Assembly: GCA_022605405.1 (NCBI GenBank)
Contig: JABYQQ010000013.1
Coordinates: 806,001 to 870,000, forward strand
DNA from: Earliella scabrosa
Lineage: Eukaryota > Basidiomycota > Agaricomycetes > Polyporales > Polyporaceae
Length of the DNA: 64,000 bases
Direction of reading: 5' to 3'
The position numbers and the translations under genes are program-made. Shown piece by piece: positions 37,795 through 49,471 of this stretch. The notes under the pieces were generated by a model, which did no database searches, was not told where the DNA came from, and saw nothing but the letters and a program-made list of their open reading frames with translations. How positions within the stretch are numbered: the stretch's first letter is position 1; every line of letters begins with the position of its first letter.

Positions 37795-39169
37795 ATGGGA
37801 CCCATCGCGCAAAGGCTTCTCGTCGTCGGGGGCAATGGTTTTGTCGGTGCGTAACGTGCACTGAAACTGGTGCGCCGGGAGTCTGCGCTCACGAGCCCTG
37901 GAACGTGCCAGGGTCGGCGGTCTGTCGCACTGCGCTCGCGCGCGGCATGCAGGTCGTCAGCATAAGGTGCGCCCGGTCGTGATTCAGCATTCTCATGGGT
38001 CCAGGGCACCGCTGACTGGATACGCACCCGCCTACTTACGTCCGAAACGCAGCCCGTCTGGACGACCATGGCAAACGCCCAAGGGCCATACGCCGGGCTG
38101 GGTGTCCAAAGTGCGGCCGCTCCCTCCCTCCCTCACCGCATATACACACGTTGACCAACCTACACCCGCTCAGGTCGAATGGCACAAGGGCAGCGCGCTC
38201 GAGCCGGAGACGTACGCGCACCTGCTGCCGGGCGCGACGGCGGTGGTGCACACGATCGGGACGCTGTTCGAGAAGTCGGGGTACAAGAGCGCGCTCAAGG
38301 ACGGGAACGTGCCGCGGTTCGTGAGCAGCATCGCCGCGGGCGTCGCGGGCGCGGGTGCGGGCGCGAATCCGCTCGAGAGGGAGGAGCGCAGAAGGGAGGG
38401 GAGCTACGAGGTCGTCAATCGCGACACTGGTGCGTCTTGTCGGTTTGGGTTCGTGGTGTGATGGGTCGGTGTGCTCATGGATATGATTGACCGCATGCAT
38501 GTGTGCGTACGGGGGACGTGGCGCGTGAAGCCTTGCGCGTGTGCGAGGCGTTCCTCAACTCTAAGCCAACGGTTGAGCTTGCTGGGCCGCGCGCGTTCGT
38601 GTATATCTCTGCTGAAGACTGCAACCGGCCGGTCGTCCCCTCGGGATACATCAGGACGAAGCGGGAGGCTGAGATGCTCATTGGGCGGATGGTGCAAGAG
38701 CAGCCTGGGTATCGAGCCGTCTACATTAGACCAAGTGCGTACCTGTTTTGCCCGCACAACGTTGCTGCATGTTGGTGCTGAAACTAACGGTCGTGCGGCA
38801 GGTCTCATCTACCATCCTCATTTCCGCCCGATCATCTCCCCACTCGCTGCGCTCCTCGACCTCTCGGCGACCATCCACTCAAAAGCGCCTGCAGGATTCC
38901 CCACTCCGTCTGGTGTTCTCCGAGCATTGGGCTCGATGATACGCAGGCCGCCTCCGACTGAGCAGGCGGCATTGCACGACACGGCGTTTGACTCGATGGC
39001 GCGAGTGCTGACCATACCGCCGATCCATGTCGACCACGTCGCTGAGGCGATATGCATCGCCGCGGATAACTCTAGGACGGATGTGCGGGGGGCGTATGGG
39101 GTGGAGCGCATGAGGGAGCTGATTGGTTGGCACCAGAAGGGCCAGCAGGGGGCGAATGCGCATGCATAG
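37795..39169 (+). CDS. Atypical SDR, Coq11/NDUFA9-like NAD(P)-binding protein
   Basis: Six exons (37795-37846, 37912-37966, 38053-38110, 38174-38429, 38531-38734, 38802-39169) give 330 residues. The N-terminal Rossmann motif is LLVVGGNGFVGSAVC, formed across the first junction. ATAVVHTIGTLFE, FVYISAEDC and SGYIRTKREAE are typical of the atypical SDR group that includes yeast Coq11 (coenzyme Q synthesis) and complex I subunit NDUFA9. The active-site Tyr/Lys pair fits YIRTKREAE. Mitochondrial location is expected from the family. Two introns are longer than usual (86 and 101 bp). The 38430-38530 acceptor is an AAG chosen because it yields NRDTALRVCEAFL. Confidence 0.8.
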
Positions 39170-39843
39170 GTTCGAGTACTGGTCACAGTATACTACTTAC
39201 TGGCCTTCCGTCTCTGTGGAAGTAATAACGACCCATATCATCCGACTCCAATTTCGCGCGGCGACCTCGGTCGATGCTCTTCGAGTGTCAAGGTTTGAAG
39301 GTACTGCTCCACCGTACGTGAGTCTGGGGTAAGTATGTTTTGCAGGAACATTGTCGATCGTCTGTCCGACTTGTCGGATGCACCCTGGTTGCGATGAATG
39401 AAGCAGGAACGATCTGCCTGACCCTGGCACGCTGCGGGGCTGCGCATAATGGAGTCTGAGAGGCGGTGGAAGAAAGAGCGGGCAAGAGCGGCCCAGACTG
39501 TGGGCCGACTCATGGGGAGAATCGGGGAGCGCTTCGGGAAGAGAGACATCGCGTGATGAGCTCACCATAACTTTGGGGAAACGTCCAAGACCCTCAGACT
39601 CAGCGCGGGCTGCCGTCTCTCTCCTCCTCTCCCTCCCCTGTCCTCCGCGCGTGCGGTTTGCTTCCGGTGCACCCAGGTCTGTTCTGCTCTGTTGCGCCTT
39701 CTGCCCGACGCTGACCGTGAGCACCCCGTTTCGCTTGCGCGAACTGCAGTCCGCGGGAGCGCAGTCGGACGACGGAAAACGGAAAACGAGAGGATCCCCA
39801 GGCCCACCCACGTCTCGTCTGCAGAACATTCTCCCAGCGCACG
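39170..39843. other. Intergenic, promoter of the adenylate kinase gene
   Basis: The pyrimidine-rich right half (39600-39680) looks like promoter or leader sequence. GC-rich ORFs running into the next gene on both strands are shadows. Confidence 0.5.
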
Positions 39844-41209
39844 ATGTCCGCCCCGGGCCCTCTCTTCTCCCTCCGCGTCCTCCGCTCGCCCGCCAAGGTC
39901 GTCGCGCGCACGCGCCTCCCCTGTCGCCGGCCCATCAGCCAGAGCGCCGCGTCCCAGAAGGCCCTCCCGTTCTCGCTCAGCTCGACGCGCTCGGAGACCG
40001 TCGCGGCGGCGGCTGGACATGGCGAGGGCAGGTTCTTGCGGATGATCATGTTCGGTGCGTCTGCGTTGCGTTCTTTTCCCGGCATGGCGGCGTTTGGAAG
40101 CGGATCTGTTACGTTTGGTTGTTGTTCGTATGACGTCGTTTGCGCGTTCGTCCGCGCGGCCAGATCCGTACCAATTCACTGTCTGCTCAGCTATGATTGA
40201 CTGTTTGGGACGGGGTTTGCAGGAAAGCCTGGTGCGGGGAAGGGCACGCTCTCTGCCAGGCTCACGAAGAAGTATGAGATCATCTCGCTCTCGACTGGGG
40301 ACCTGCTTCGGCAGCACATTGCAGAAAAGTATGTGCAGGCTATATGCGTCTCACTATAGTCCTAAATGGTTGTTCAAACTTCTTCAGGACCGAAGTCGGC
40401 TTGCTCGCCGAGGAGATCGTTGCCTCGGGTGGGCTGCTCCCGGACGACATCATGCTGAAGGTCGTTACAAGTAAGCTAGACTTGCTGCATAATAAGGTGA
40501 GCGTGTGCGTCTACTCATCCATCGCACGACATGCCAATGCATCTCTCGTAGCATTGGATTCTGGATGGGTTTCCACGGACCCTCGGTCAGGGAAAGCTTT
40601 TCGACGACCATCTTTCGTACGTCATCATCACACCTTCTCTAAACATTGCCCCTCTCATCCGTGCATTTCGCAGACGACAAGGAACGCCTATGAGTCTCAT
40701 TGTAAACCTAGATGTCCCCGACGACGTCATCCTGGGTCGCATTTCAGACCGCTGGGTACACCTGCCTTCCGGACGCGTCTACAACCTCTCGTACAACCCA
40801 CCCAAGGTCGCAGGCCACGACGACGAGACTGGGGAGCCTCTGACCAAGCGGCCAGATGACAACCCAGTACGTCCTCTTGTCCCTTACGCGTCTCTTCTCT
40901 TCGCACAATCTCTGACCTCCCTTGTTCACATAGGAAATCTTCGCTCGTCGTCTACAGCAATTCTACGCGTCCACATCCCCGCTCCTTGCGTACTATGGCG
41001 CGCAAGCGGCGGTCAACCCATCGACAAATCTCGTCTCACTTGCTGGCCGTACATCGGATGAGATCTGGCCGCAGCTGGAGAGCGTCGTCCGCACCAACTT
41101 CCCCTCCGTGAAGGAACGGCTGGAAGTCAAGCGGCGCACCAGCCTCTCCGAGGCCGTCCTGGCTCGCCGTGACTCGGATGCTCGCGACAAGGCGAAGGTG
41201 GCTGCTTGA
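39844..41209 (+). CDS. Mitochondrial adenylate kinase / GTP:AMP phosphotransferase (AK3-like)
   Basis: Six exons (39844-40054, 40223-40328, 40388-40496, 40552-40616, 40674-40866, 40934-41209) give 319 residues. The first 70 residues are Arg/Ser/Ala-rich and almost free of acid, as in a mitochondrial presequence. The P-loop is GKPGAGKGT (residues 71-79). STGDLLRQHI, HWILDGFPRT, the Arg of LGRISDRWVH and the long LID segment (SGRVYNLSYNPPK, TGEPLTKRPDDN) define a long-form adenylate kinase without zinc cysteines. The enzyme moves phosphate from ATP or GTP to AMP in the mitochondrial matrix. The nucleotide preference is not decided by sequence alone. Confidence 0.9.
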
Positions 41210-41609
41210 GGCGAGCTATGTATGACCTTGGTTTGGGTTCTTTGGGGTTCTGCGTTGTATTCGCATTTGCTGTGGTGCTTCTTTGCTTTTTTCTCCTTCG
41301 TCGTCGTCTCCGTCCGTACACACTTGCCTTCTCTTGCGCTCTGTTTTGCATACATACTGTGCGTCCTGTCATATCATCGTCTCTCTGTCTTCCGTCTTCT
41401 CTCTGTACTCGTAGAGCCTCTGCTAGTTTCCATGGATAATCATGCAACAGATATAAATACAATGTCTCGTGCGCGCACGCCATGTCCGTGTCCGTGTCCG
41501 TGTCCGTGTCCGTGTCCGTGTCCGTGTCCGTTGGTCACTACGAGTTCCTCGAAAAATATTGTGGCTGCTTCTGACCCCAACTATACAGTGACTGTATATG
41601 CAGCAGAGC
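41210..41609. other. Convergent intergenic region with a hexanucleotide array
   Basis: Lies between the stop codons of the adenylate kinase gene and the first DUF6533 gene. It holds the TGTCCG array. Confidence 0.55.
41483..41530 (+). repeat. Microsatellite (TGTCCG)8
   Basis: Eight perfect copies of TGTCCG in the 3' flanks of two convergent genes. The flanks do not continue the motif. Confidence 0.95.
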
Positions 41610-43197
41610 TCAATTCACTAGCTTCATGCGGTCCCACTCGTCTAGATGGAAGAAGAAACGAGAGATTAGAATCGGAGGGAGGCTATGGATGTCTGGTAAG
41701 CCATCAGCAGGGTGAAAGGGCATTGGTGCACTCACAGGTCAAGGAAGGTGCGGATGAGGAAGGGAATGTCGAGGCTGGGAAGGGCAGCGGTGGCCAAGTA
41801 CGTCCCATCCAGAAGCAATCTCGCCCTGTCACGGGAAGCACGTCAAGCCACGGCCACGCGGGCATGATCGTGCATCAGTCAGCTGGGGATTTGGGGGGCG
41901 CGTGTATGCACAGTGCGCGCGGGGAACATGAACAGGACGCACGCGAAGTAGAGCGCGCCCTCGCGCAGGATGAGCGCGGTGAGCGTCATGAGCTGGTGCT
42001 GCTTGCGGTAGCCCGCCCATGCCTGCGCGACGATGACGACGATGACGATCGACTCGGACAGGATCAGGGACGCGCGCGTGAGCACTTCGACTGCGGGGCT
42101 CGTTCAGCGGCGGGTCGTGAAAAGGTCGAGGCGCGGTTGGACTGTACTCACGGCTGGGGCGACATAGTGTCAGCGACGGAGCGACACACATGAATGCTAG
42201 GGGGGATTGGTACGCTCACCTGACGATGTCGTAGTACCTCAGCCTCTGGAGCGGAAAGCAGACGAGAAATTGGAAAGGGTGCGCGGGGCCGATGAAGAGC
42301 TCTGTGAGCGTGTCGAACGCCTGTAATGAGTAGTAGCCAGCGTAAGCGTAACGGTTACATCATGGCTTGTACGCCGCCATAGAGAGAGAGGGCCGGACAT
42401 ACGATGTTAGGGATGATGGGCACCAGCGCAAGCAGAACCACGAGCGATGCGATGATCTTGTTATGTCGACTAATCGCGTACACCCGCAAGCCAGAGAATG
42501 CTGGGGCCGATGATCAGCAATGCGGGGTCCGACAGCGTTAGCATCGGGCGGTCGTTGACTACGAGTTGAGGAGTGGACTGACCTGCCCAAACCACATAGA
42601 CAGCAGCTGTGATCGTCTCCATGAGCCGTGTGAGGAATATGCAACTGCAGAATCCGGTTGCAATATCAGCCTACAGGAACCCAGGAGCTCCAACTCGGAG
42701 TTCACTTGAGCTACGGGACTTGCCTCTGCGAGCGAGCGTATCAGCCATTGTGACGCTGCAGTATGTGGAGTTGATAGACTCACGAAGAACGACACGGGAA
42801 GGAAGGCGCTAGCCATACCGAACACGGAATGTAGCAGGCTGATGTATCGGTTGAGAAAGAAGATGGCCCTTGGCCATGTGAGTTGGCGGCACCAGGCATA
42901 ACGGACCTCACGGTCAAGCGTGATGCAGTACTCAAAGAACAGTATCGCTGTGAGGAGGTCCTGGGTGATCAGCGATGACACAGTGCAGGGAATGGGATGG
43001 GTCGTTCGACGCACTGGACGCTGCCACATACGTGTACTTCATGAGCTCGCTGGTGGGAACACAGCAATGTGAGCTTGAAGGACCACCACACTCCATGGAA
43101 GGCGGGACGCTCACTTTTGCTCGAAGACATCTTCCACCGCCTCCATCAGCTGCGCATTCACCCACCCGTGGGCCTCCGTGCCATTCAATGGCCGCAT
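41610..43197 (-). CDS. DUF6533 multi-pass membrane protein, array copy 1
   Basis: Eleven exons give 285 residues: 43197-43115, 43049-43015, 42947-42784, 42725-42724, 42644-42583, 42500-42403, 42320-42220, 42153-42152, 42090-41943, 41825-41736, 41682-41610. The DUF6533 signature is EYCITLDREVRYAWCRQLTW. Six to seven hydrophobic segments follow, with SGLRVYAISRHNKI and LILREGALYF as family landmarks and a C-terminal LISRFFFHLDEWD. Two exons are only 2 nt (AG at 42724, CC at 42152). Without them the third-span and fifth-span exons shift frame and lose their hydrophobic character. DUF6533 proteins are abundant in mushroom genomes and have no known function. This copy is the most diverged of the four, and its exon 8 is GC-rich. 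Confidence 0.78.
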
Positions 43198-44024
43198 GCT
43201 GCAGGAGAGGGGAGGGGCAGTGAGCCTGAGCAGCGAGGGCCCGACTTCGTATATATGCTGTCGAGAGAACCCATCAAGTGGGAAGCAAGAATGCACTGCG
43301 GCGAGCCTCACCACTGACCAATCTCCGCCCGACCCGATACCTCGATCTCAGGCTAGGAACTTCCGTGCGGCGTGGGTGTATCTTGCTCCCGACGGGCCAG
43401 TGGCATGCGTCTTAGTCGGAGTCATGCACTGTTGACCGTTATGACGGCGTTAGCTCACAGCACTCCGCGAGGAATTGGGTGGCGTGGATGCGGAGGCTGG
43501 AGCCGCACGCATGGAACTGGTGTCTGAATGCCGAGAAGACGTTCTTCTATCTCGCATGCTAATCATCTATGCGTTTTCCGAGGCAACCATTGGTGCCTCC
43601 ACGAGCGCAGCACAGCTGGGCTGTGCTGGAGAGAGCGACAGATTCGATTCTACCTGGGGTTCTCGGATTAGTAAGATGCACTGTCGGGCGGAAGCTGTGT
43701 CTGCGTACTCACCATGCCTCCTCCAGAAAGCGGTAGTCCGATGATCCTGTAGCAGTATCAACTCTGAGAAGGCAAGTGGCGGCTCGGATGTTCGTGAAAA
43801 CTTTCCCTCGCCTCTGGGACGGAATTGTGGGGATGGTGGAGACAGAGGTTCAAGCGTAGAACAACAGTGACCAGCCTGTCATCAACGACGACCGATTCCC
43901 GGTCTTCTGCGGACATACTGATTGACAAGTTGTGGCAGGAAGAAGTCACCGGGTACTATGGCATGCTCGCGAGAGGCCGGATGGTCCTGAGAAGACGTCC
44001 GATTGCCTTCGCGTGATCTCCGAC
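43198..44024. other. Spacer between DUF6533 copies 1 and 2
   Basis: No exon of the family could be recognised here, and no other gene. Short ORFs only. Confidence 0.5.
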
Positions 44025-45438
44025 TCAAATTCTATGGCTCCTTCTGTCCCAATCGTCGACGTGAAAGTAAAATCGAGAGACGCATATTGGGAGTAATCTG
44101 ACATGATGTTGAGTTTAGGTAGGGAGTTTAGGTAGGGCGCGGAGTAGATAATGATGACTTACAGAAGGATGAGGAGCGACAGGAGTGAGAGGGTGGTAGT
44201 TTGAGAAGGAGCAGCAATCGCCGCAAGGAGAAATACCGAGGAGAGCAGGTAAGCGCTGTTGTAGGTCATGTATCTCAGTGATTCTTCGGCATTCATATAT
44301 TCATAGACGAGACTCACATGAAGTAGAGCAGCCCTTCTCTGAGGAGCAGCTGAGTCAAGGAGAGGAGTCGCCCTGCACGATAAATTCTCCATGAGTATAC
44401 CAGGATGGCCACCACCACAACGATTTCCGATATGATAGGGGGTACCAAGGTCAGCATTGTGACTGCGATATGTGCTTTAGTACTTCTTCGCGCTCAGTTG
44501 CGATGCTATCCTTACGACTGACGATGAGCGGATAGCTTCAGTGATTGTGACTGATTGAAGTAGTGAACTTCTTCCTCACCTCAGTGACTGGACTCTATTG
44601 AGTGTACTGTGAGCCGAGCACAGATGGATGGAGAGGGGTTCGACAGTCCGTAGTGAATATGTTGCGTAGGCCTCGACTGTCTGTTTCCGGTCAGCGCGTA
44701 TGACATTTGTGTTACAGACAAAACGAACAATTATGCCAACCACCGGCGGAACGGAACAAAAGAAGACCACCACGGAGGTGATCAGCTTGTTCCGACCACT
44801 GATAACATAGATGCGCAATCCCGAGAATACTGAGGGCTCTCGTGAGCCATTCTGGTTGACGCATCAGGAAAAGTCCCCGCACTAGCACCGCCGATAGACA
44901 ATGCAACTGCAGTCGCATGGATGAAGCGTGCAAGGGAGGTGCAACTGCAAGAATGGAGTGGTCAAGAAGTCAAGATAACTCTACCAGCCAGTCGCAGACT
45001 TGCCTCTGTCGAAATCAGTCAGTACTGAACAGCATGCGAAGCTGGATTAGGATCGGCGGCACATACGGAGTCTGACTTAGGTAAGAATGTGTATGTAAAC
45101 GGTGCGAAGGCATAGATGAAGCCCGTGTAGCGGATGAATAGAAACACCGCCTTGCCCCACGATAGCTTGCGACCCCATGCACATCGGACCTCACGGTCGA
45201 AGGTGATCAAGTACTCGTAGACGACCAGCGCTAAGCATTTTCCAGCCAAGCGGAGATGTCAGCCGCTGTTCGAAACACACAGAAATCCAACTACGCACTG
45301 AGAATCACTAGTTCGAAGTATGCACTAAGGCGGCTAAAGCATAAGTGAGCATATTTCCGTAACCAGAGACGGACGATCCACTCACAGCGCCACAAAGCCT
45401 TGTTCAAGTTCTGTGAGCAACGAGTCCTCGGTTCTCAT
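44025..45438 (-). CDS. DUF6533 multi-pass membrane protein, array copy 2
   Basis: Eleven exons give 276 residues: 45438-45386, 45333-45299, 45230-45067, 45005-45004, 44944-44883, 44829-44729, 44680-44580, 44517-44516, 44462-44318, 44255-44163, 44097-44025. The signature is YEYLITFDREVRCAWGRKLSW; then SGLRIYVISGRNKL, RAGRLLSLTQLLLREGLLYF and RFYFHVDDWD. The 2-nt exons are AG (45004) and TC (44516). The third-span exon encodes exactly 20 residues from Cys to the junction, as in the other three copies, which decided between two possible donors. The relic at 16625-16815 is closest to this copy. Confidence 0.82.
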
Positions 45439-46290
45439 ACTGTAAGATGCGACATAGTGTCTATATTTTCATGTGTTGATATAGTGTCGGAGAGAGTGGC
45501 ACCAACTGTACAGTCCCGCTCCACTACGGACTGTTCGCAGCCCGCCACCACCCGAAGTCGATGCTAAATCTGTTGTCACTTACAAGATACCCTCGTCCTG
45601 ATAATTCACATCTGCTCCATCGGCAGTGGGAATACATGTAGGTGCTGACAACTAGGGGCCCCATTATCAGCATGGACCTATGCAGGTGGCATGATTAGCA
45701 CATACTAGTCGCAGAACGCTGTAGACCATGCACCATGACGACTGCTAAGCGAGTAGACTCGTTCTGCCAACAAGCTGCAAGACGCTTCCTGTTCCGCGCC
45801 TTCCAAGGTTTGGTGTGAAGCCGTATGGCGTGCGACTCTGAAACATTGATCCGGAAGGAGAGGTGTGGAGAAGTGGAACGTACGTGGCAATCGGCCACCG
45901 TCGAGTCGCTGAGCTGCGGTCCTGGATTCCCTCGGCAGTGCACGCCAATCCTAGAAGTGCACCTCTGACCATCCAGTATCATCGCCCGCCTTCAACGTGA
46001 AACAGGCGGAGCTCCTCCGTACTCCCCAGATCCACATATTGTCGCCTTCGCACGCAAGCCACCACCACTGAAGAGGAAAACGACTAGATGTATTCAGCCT
46101 CACTGGCGGCTGGCGAGGAGTCGACTGAGTTCAGCGTTGCATAGAGGAGCGACGGCCGGTGTCATTCTCGGTACGCAAACAAGAGCATGAGGCGGATGGC
46201 GCTGCTCTCTGCGATGGCAGGCCGTACCCTAATTCTAGTCGCCGAACATCACTGCATGTTACGATACAAGCCGGACAGGACTAACTCACA
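45439..46290. other. Spacer between DUF6533 copies 2 and 3
   Basis: No family exon or other gene recognised. Presumably the promoter of copy 2 (minus strand) and the 3' flank of copy 3. Confidence 0.5.
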
Positions 46291-47727
46291 TTACAAACTA
46301 TCTGAATCAACGCCCTTAAGCCTTCTACGGTTCCAGTCGTCCACGTGAAAGTAGAATCGGCAAACGAGGATTGGAAGGAGCCTAGTCTACTCGTGAGCGG
46401 GTACATCGTGCAAACCGAATACAAAGACTCACAGCGATATGTTCGATGATATGAGATATGAGATAACAGAATGAGGGACATAAACGATGACGAGGGCAAG
46501 AGTCAAGGAGAGGATATAAGTGCTATAACATGTCAATTGTCAGACCTAAGGACGTGGAGGTTGCTCGAGGGACCTACACAAAGTAGAGCAAGCCCTCTCG
46601 CAGCAGCAATTGAGTTAAGGACATGATCTGTCCTCCTGTGCGATACATTCTCCACGTATACACCACAATCGTCGCCACCGCCATGATTTCTGCAAGTAAT
46701 GCAGTCGCCAAGTATAGTACGACCACTATGCAAAGCTTAAGGTATTTGCCCATGCTTGGCTTCACTAGAAGATTTCCTTACCACTGGAGAATGCACTACC
46801 CAGTGAACAAACCTAGATGCAGGCAAAGCGAAGGAATCGTGCCCACCTTTGTGTTTGAGTCTTGTTGAGGGTACTCTTCATATCACAAATACGGATGGGG
46901 AAGGGATCAATGGTGAACAGCGAGAACGCCGTGTATACCACCCTGGTCTGCGCACGCCGTGAGTATGATATTAAGGAGTCATAGTGGTGAAGAGACTGAC
47001 AATCAGGGCCACACACGGCACAATAACGCCGAGGAAGATGACCATAGAGGTGACGACTTTGTTCCGTCCACTGATCACGTATACCCGCATTCCCGAGAAC
47101 ACTATGATGCATCCCTGTAGGCCTCTTGTGGAGTCACGATGAAGAACGTGGACGCACCGGCCAAACCCATCGACTGTGCGATTGCAATCGCATAGACGAG
47201 ATAGGGAAGGAGGACACAACTACGTAGGAGTCAGATATTGGTCGATGAGGGATGAGGAAGTCAGAATCAGTCAGATGGTAATTCAATCATCATGTCGTAG
47301 ACTTGCCTCTGTCAATGCAGATCAGGGAAGGCACAAACGCTCGAATGGCAAGTCACACGTACAAATTTCGTCGGAGCAAGAATCCCACTTGCGAACATCC
47401 CGAGGGCAAGGATAAGTGTGGTATAGCGAAGTAGAAAGAACAGGGCTTTTCCCGGCGATAGTTTGCGGGCGCATATGCAACGAGCTTCGCGGTCAATAGT
47501 GATGAGATGCTCGTAGAACAACATTGCTATGCGAAGATGTGATGTCTGTGAGCCTACGGAAGTAGAGAACGCTATCCACGCACCGGACCCCGCCACGAGA
47601 TTGTATCGATTCCATTGACTAGAGTATAGGTGAGCCGAGCTGGCATGCTGTTGAGCCCTTGGTAATAATGTACTCACAGTACCGCATACCCTTCCTCGAG
47701 GTCTACTATATTTGATGGAGTGTCCAT
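46291..47727 (-). CDS. DUF6533 multi-pass membrane protein, array copy 3
   Basis: Eleven exons give 281 residues: 47727-47678, 47618-47584, 47526-47363, 47308-47307, 47219-47158, 47101-47001, 46947-46847, 46783-46782, 46725-46578, 46522-46433, 46381-46291. The signature is YEHLITIDREARCICARKLS; then SGMRVYVISGRNKVV, TGGQIMSLTQLLLREGLLYF and CRFYFHVDDWNRR. The 2-nt exons are AG (47307) and TG (46782). Exons 2, 3 and 4 have the same lengths (35, 164, 62 nt) in all four copies, so the gene structure is older than the duplications. Confidence 0.82.
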
Positions 47728-48001
47728 GCTATCCGATGAGACGAAGTATCCGGAGGACTAGACCTAGGATATCATATATCTGTTAGCGTTCGTTGGCACT
47801 CCCCGTGCGATCGTGTCGGCTGCTGCATTCTTATAAAGGGAGGTCGATGACGTCTGTCAAACAGTGGACTCATGTGCATACGAAACTAGCTGTCCGTTCA
47901 GCTCCCCAAACGACGCTGGCACGTCACTGTACGACAGCATCGGAGCCGCAGCATGCACTCTATCATCGATGTCGGTAGACCAAGACGCCACACGTCTGAA
48001 T

Positions 48002-49471
48002 CTAAACACCAGAGAGCAGACTCGAAGCGTCCTGTAACGCCGTCCTTCTGCGATGGCTCCATTGGACCTTTTGAGGTTCGCGATCCCAATCGTCCATATG
48101 GATGTAGAATCGGGAGATGAGGACCGGAGGCATCCTGAGACGATATGAAGGTCATGAGTGTGACTGCAGACGCCAGTATGTCAAAGGGCGGTAACCTACG
48201 CGCCGAGGGCGATGGACACCAGCGTCGGGTACATAGGATTAGGTATGATGGCAATGACGACGAAGAGCATGCCAAGGAATGCGTACGCGCTGTTGTGTCA
48301 GTCTGTCAGCCCTGACGCATGCGGTCCCTCAATCGGCCGGAACTCACATGAAGTAGAGCAGCCCTTCCCGTAAGAGCAACTGCGTCAAGGATAGGAGCTG
48401 GCCGCCGGCCCGATATACACGCCATGAATATAACACGATCGTCACGACGACCATGAGTTCGGACGCCAGGACGGGGCACAAGCCCAGCAGGACGACTGCG
48501 GAAGTTGTCAGCTACGCTAGGTTACCAACGATGCACTCTAGGTTGCTCACCGCTGACGACAACATCGCCAGGCCCGGGTCAGCTACACCTGTACAGGAAC
48601 ACGAAATATCTGGGTCGCACCTGAAATATTCCATCTTATCCAATGCCATATCTGCAGTGCACAAACGAATAGAAAGGGGATCGATGGACTGAAGGTGGTC
48701 CACATTCGTTATCTCGAACACCTGGAGGGGTGTCAGTGTTCGCGATCCCATGATGTCAATGAAGGACGGAACATACTATTGTAGTCACCACTGGCGGAAC
48801 AGCGGCTAGGATAACGACCAGCGAGGTGATGATCTTATTAGACCCGCTGACCGTGTAAGCCCGCAGACCCGAGAATGCTAGGAAGTCTGTCAGAAAAAAT
48901 GCAATCTCGCACACAGCGGAGACGTGGACATAGTACAGGCGCATGCTGCATATTGGGCGATTTTCACGATGTTTGAGAAGTGCGCCAAGAATGCACAACT
49001 ACAGCATCGAAGGCAGTCATATCATGGGCTCGCTGATCGCTGATTAGACGACTTGCCTCTGCGAACAGGATCAGTGGTTATTGCCTTGGATGGGAGAAAC
49101 AGTGCCACGCACGAAGATTGGTCCAGGCAAGAACTCAAAAGCAAAGCCTTGGAGCACAAGGAGGAGGCCAATGTACCGACTGAACAGAAAGATGGCCTTC
49201 CCCCACGATAGCTTGTGGCTCCAGGCGATCCCGATTTCGCGGTCGAAGGTAATGAAGTACTCATATAGCAAGAGGGCTGGCAGAAGCTGCGTTAACACCT
49301 CGCCCACGGTCAGCGTATCAAAACTCACCAAGGACAGCAACGGTAATGTTCTTATACGCCCGGCTACGGTGGTGTCTTCGGATACGCATCCAGTAACAGT
49401 AGAGCTCTTTGATGTACTCACGTCGTTGCTGAGATATCCTCCAGCTCTGCAAGTGTTTGCATATGGGTCAT
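48002..49471 (-). CDS. DUF6533 multi-pass membrane protein, array copy 4
   Basis: Eleven exons give 295 residues: 49471-49422, 49363-49329, 49276-49113, 49058-49057, 48998-48937, 48877-48777, 48721-48621, 48552-48551, 48495-48348, 48289-48200, 48134-48002. The signature is YEYFITFDREIGIAWSHKLSW; then SGLRAYTVSGSNKI, AGGQLLSLTQLLLREGLLYF and SRFYIHMDDWDRE. The 2-nt exons are AG (49057) and CG (48551). The start ATG at 49471 is chosen because it gives the same phase at the first junction as the other copies; an ATG further upstream (49514) is in a different frame. Its C-terminal tail is longer than those of copies 1-3. Confidence 0.82.

Noticed and set aside
38005..38052. Retention of 38005-38052 as coding in the Coq11-like gene (38-bp intron before it)
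   Set aside because: A 38-bp intron is below the usual minimum, and the 86-bp intron gives the family reading SISPSGRPWQTP.
41222..42193. 323-codon plus-strand open frame including a CPCP repeat
   Set aside because: Arises from the TGTCCG array and the antisense of DUF6533 copy 1 exons.
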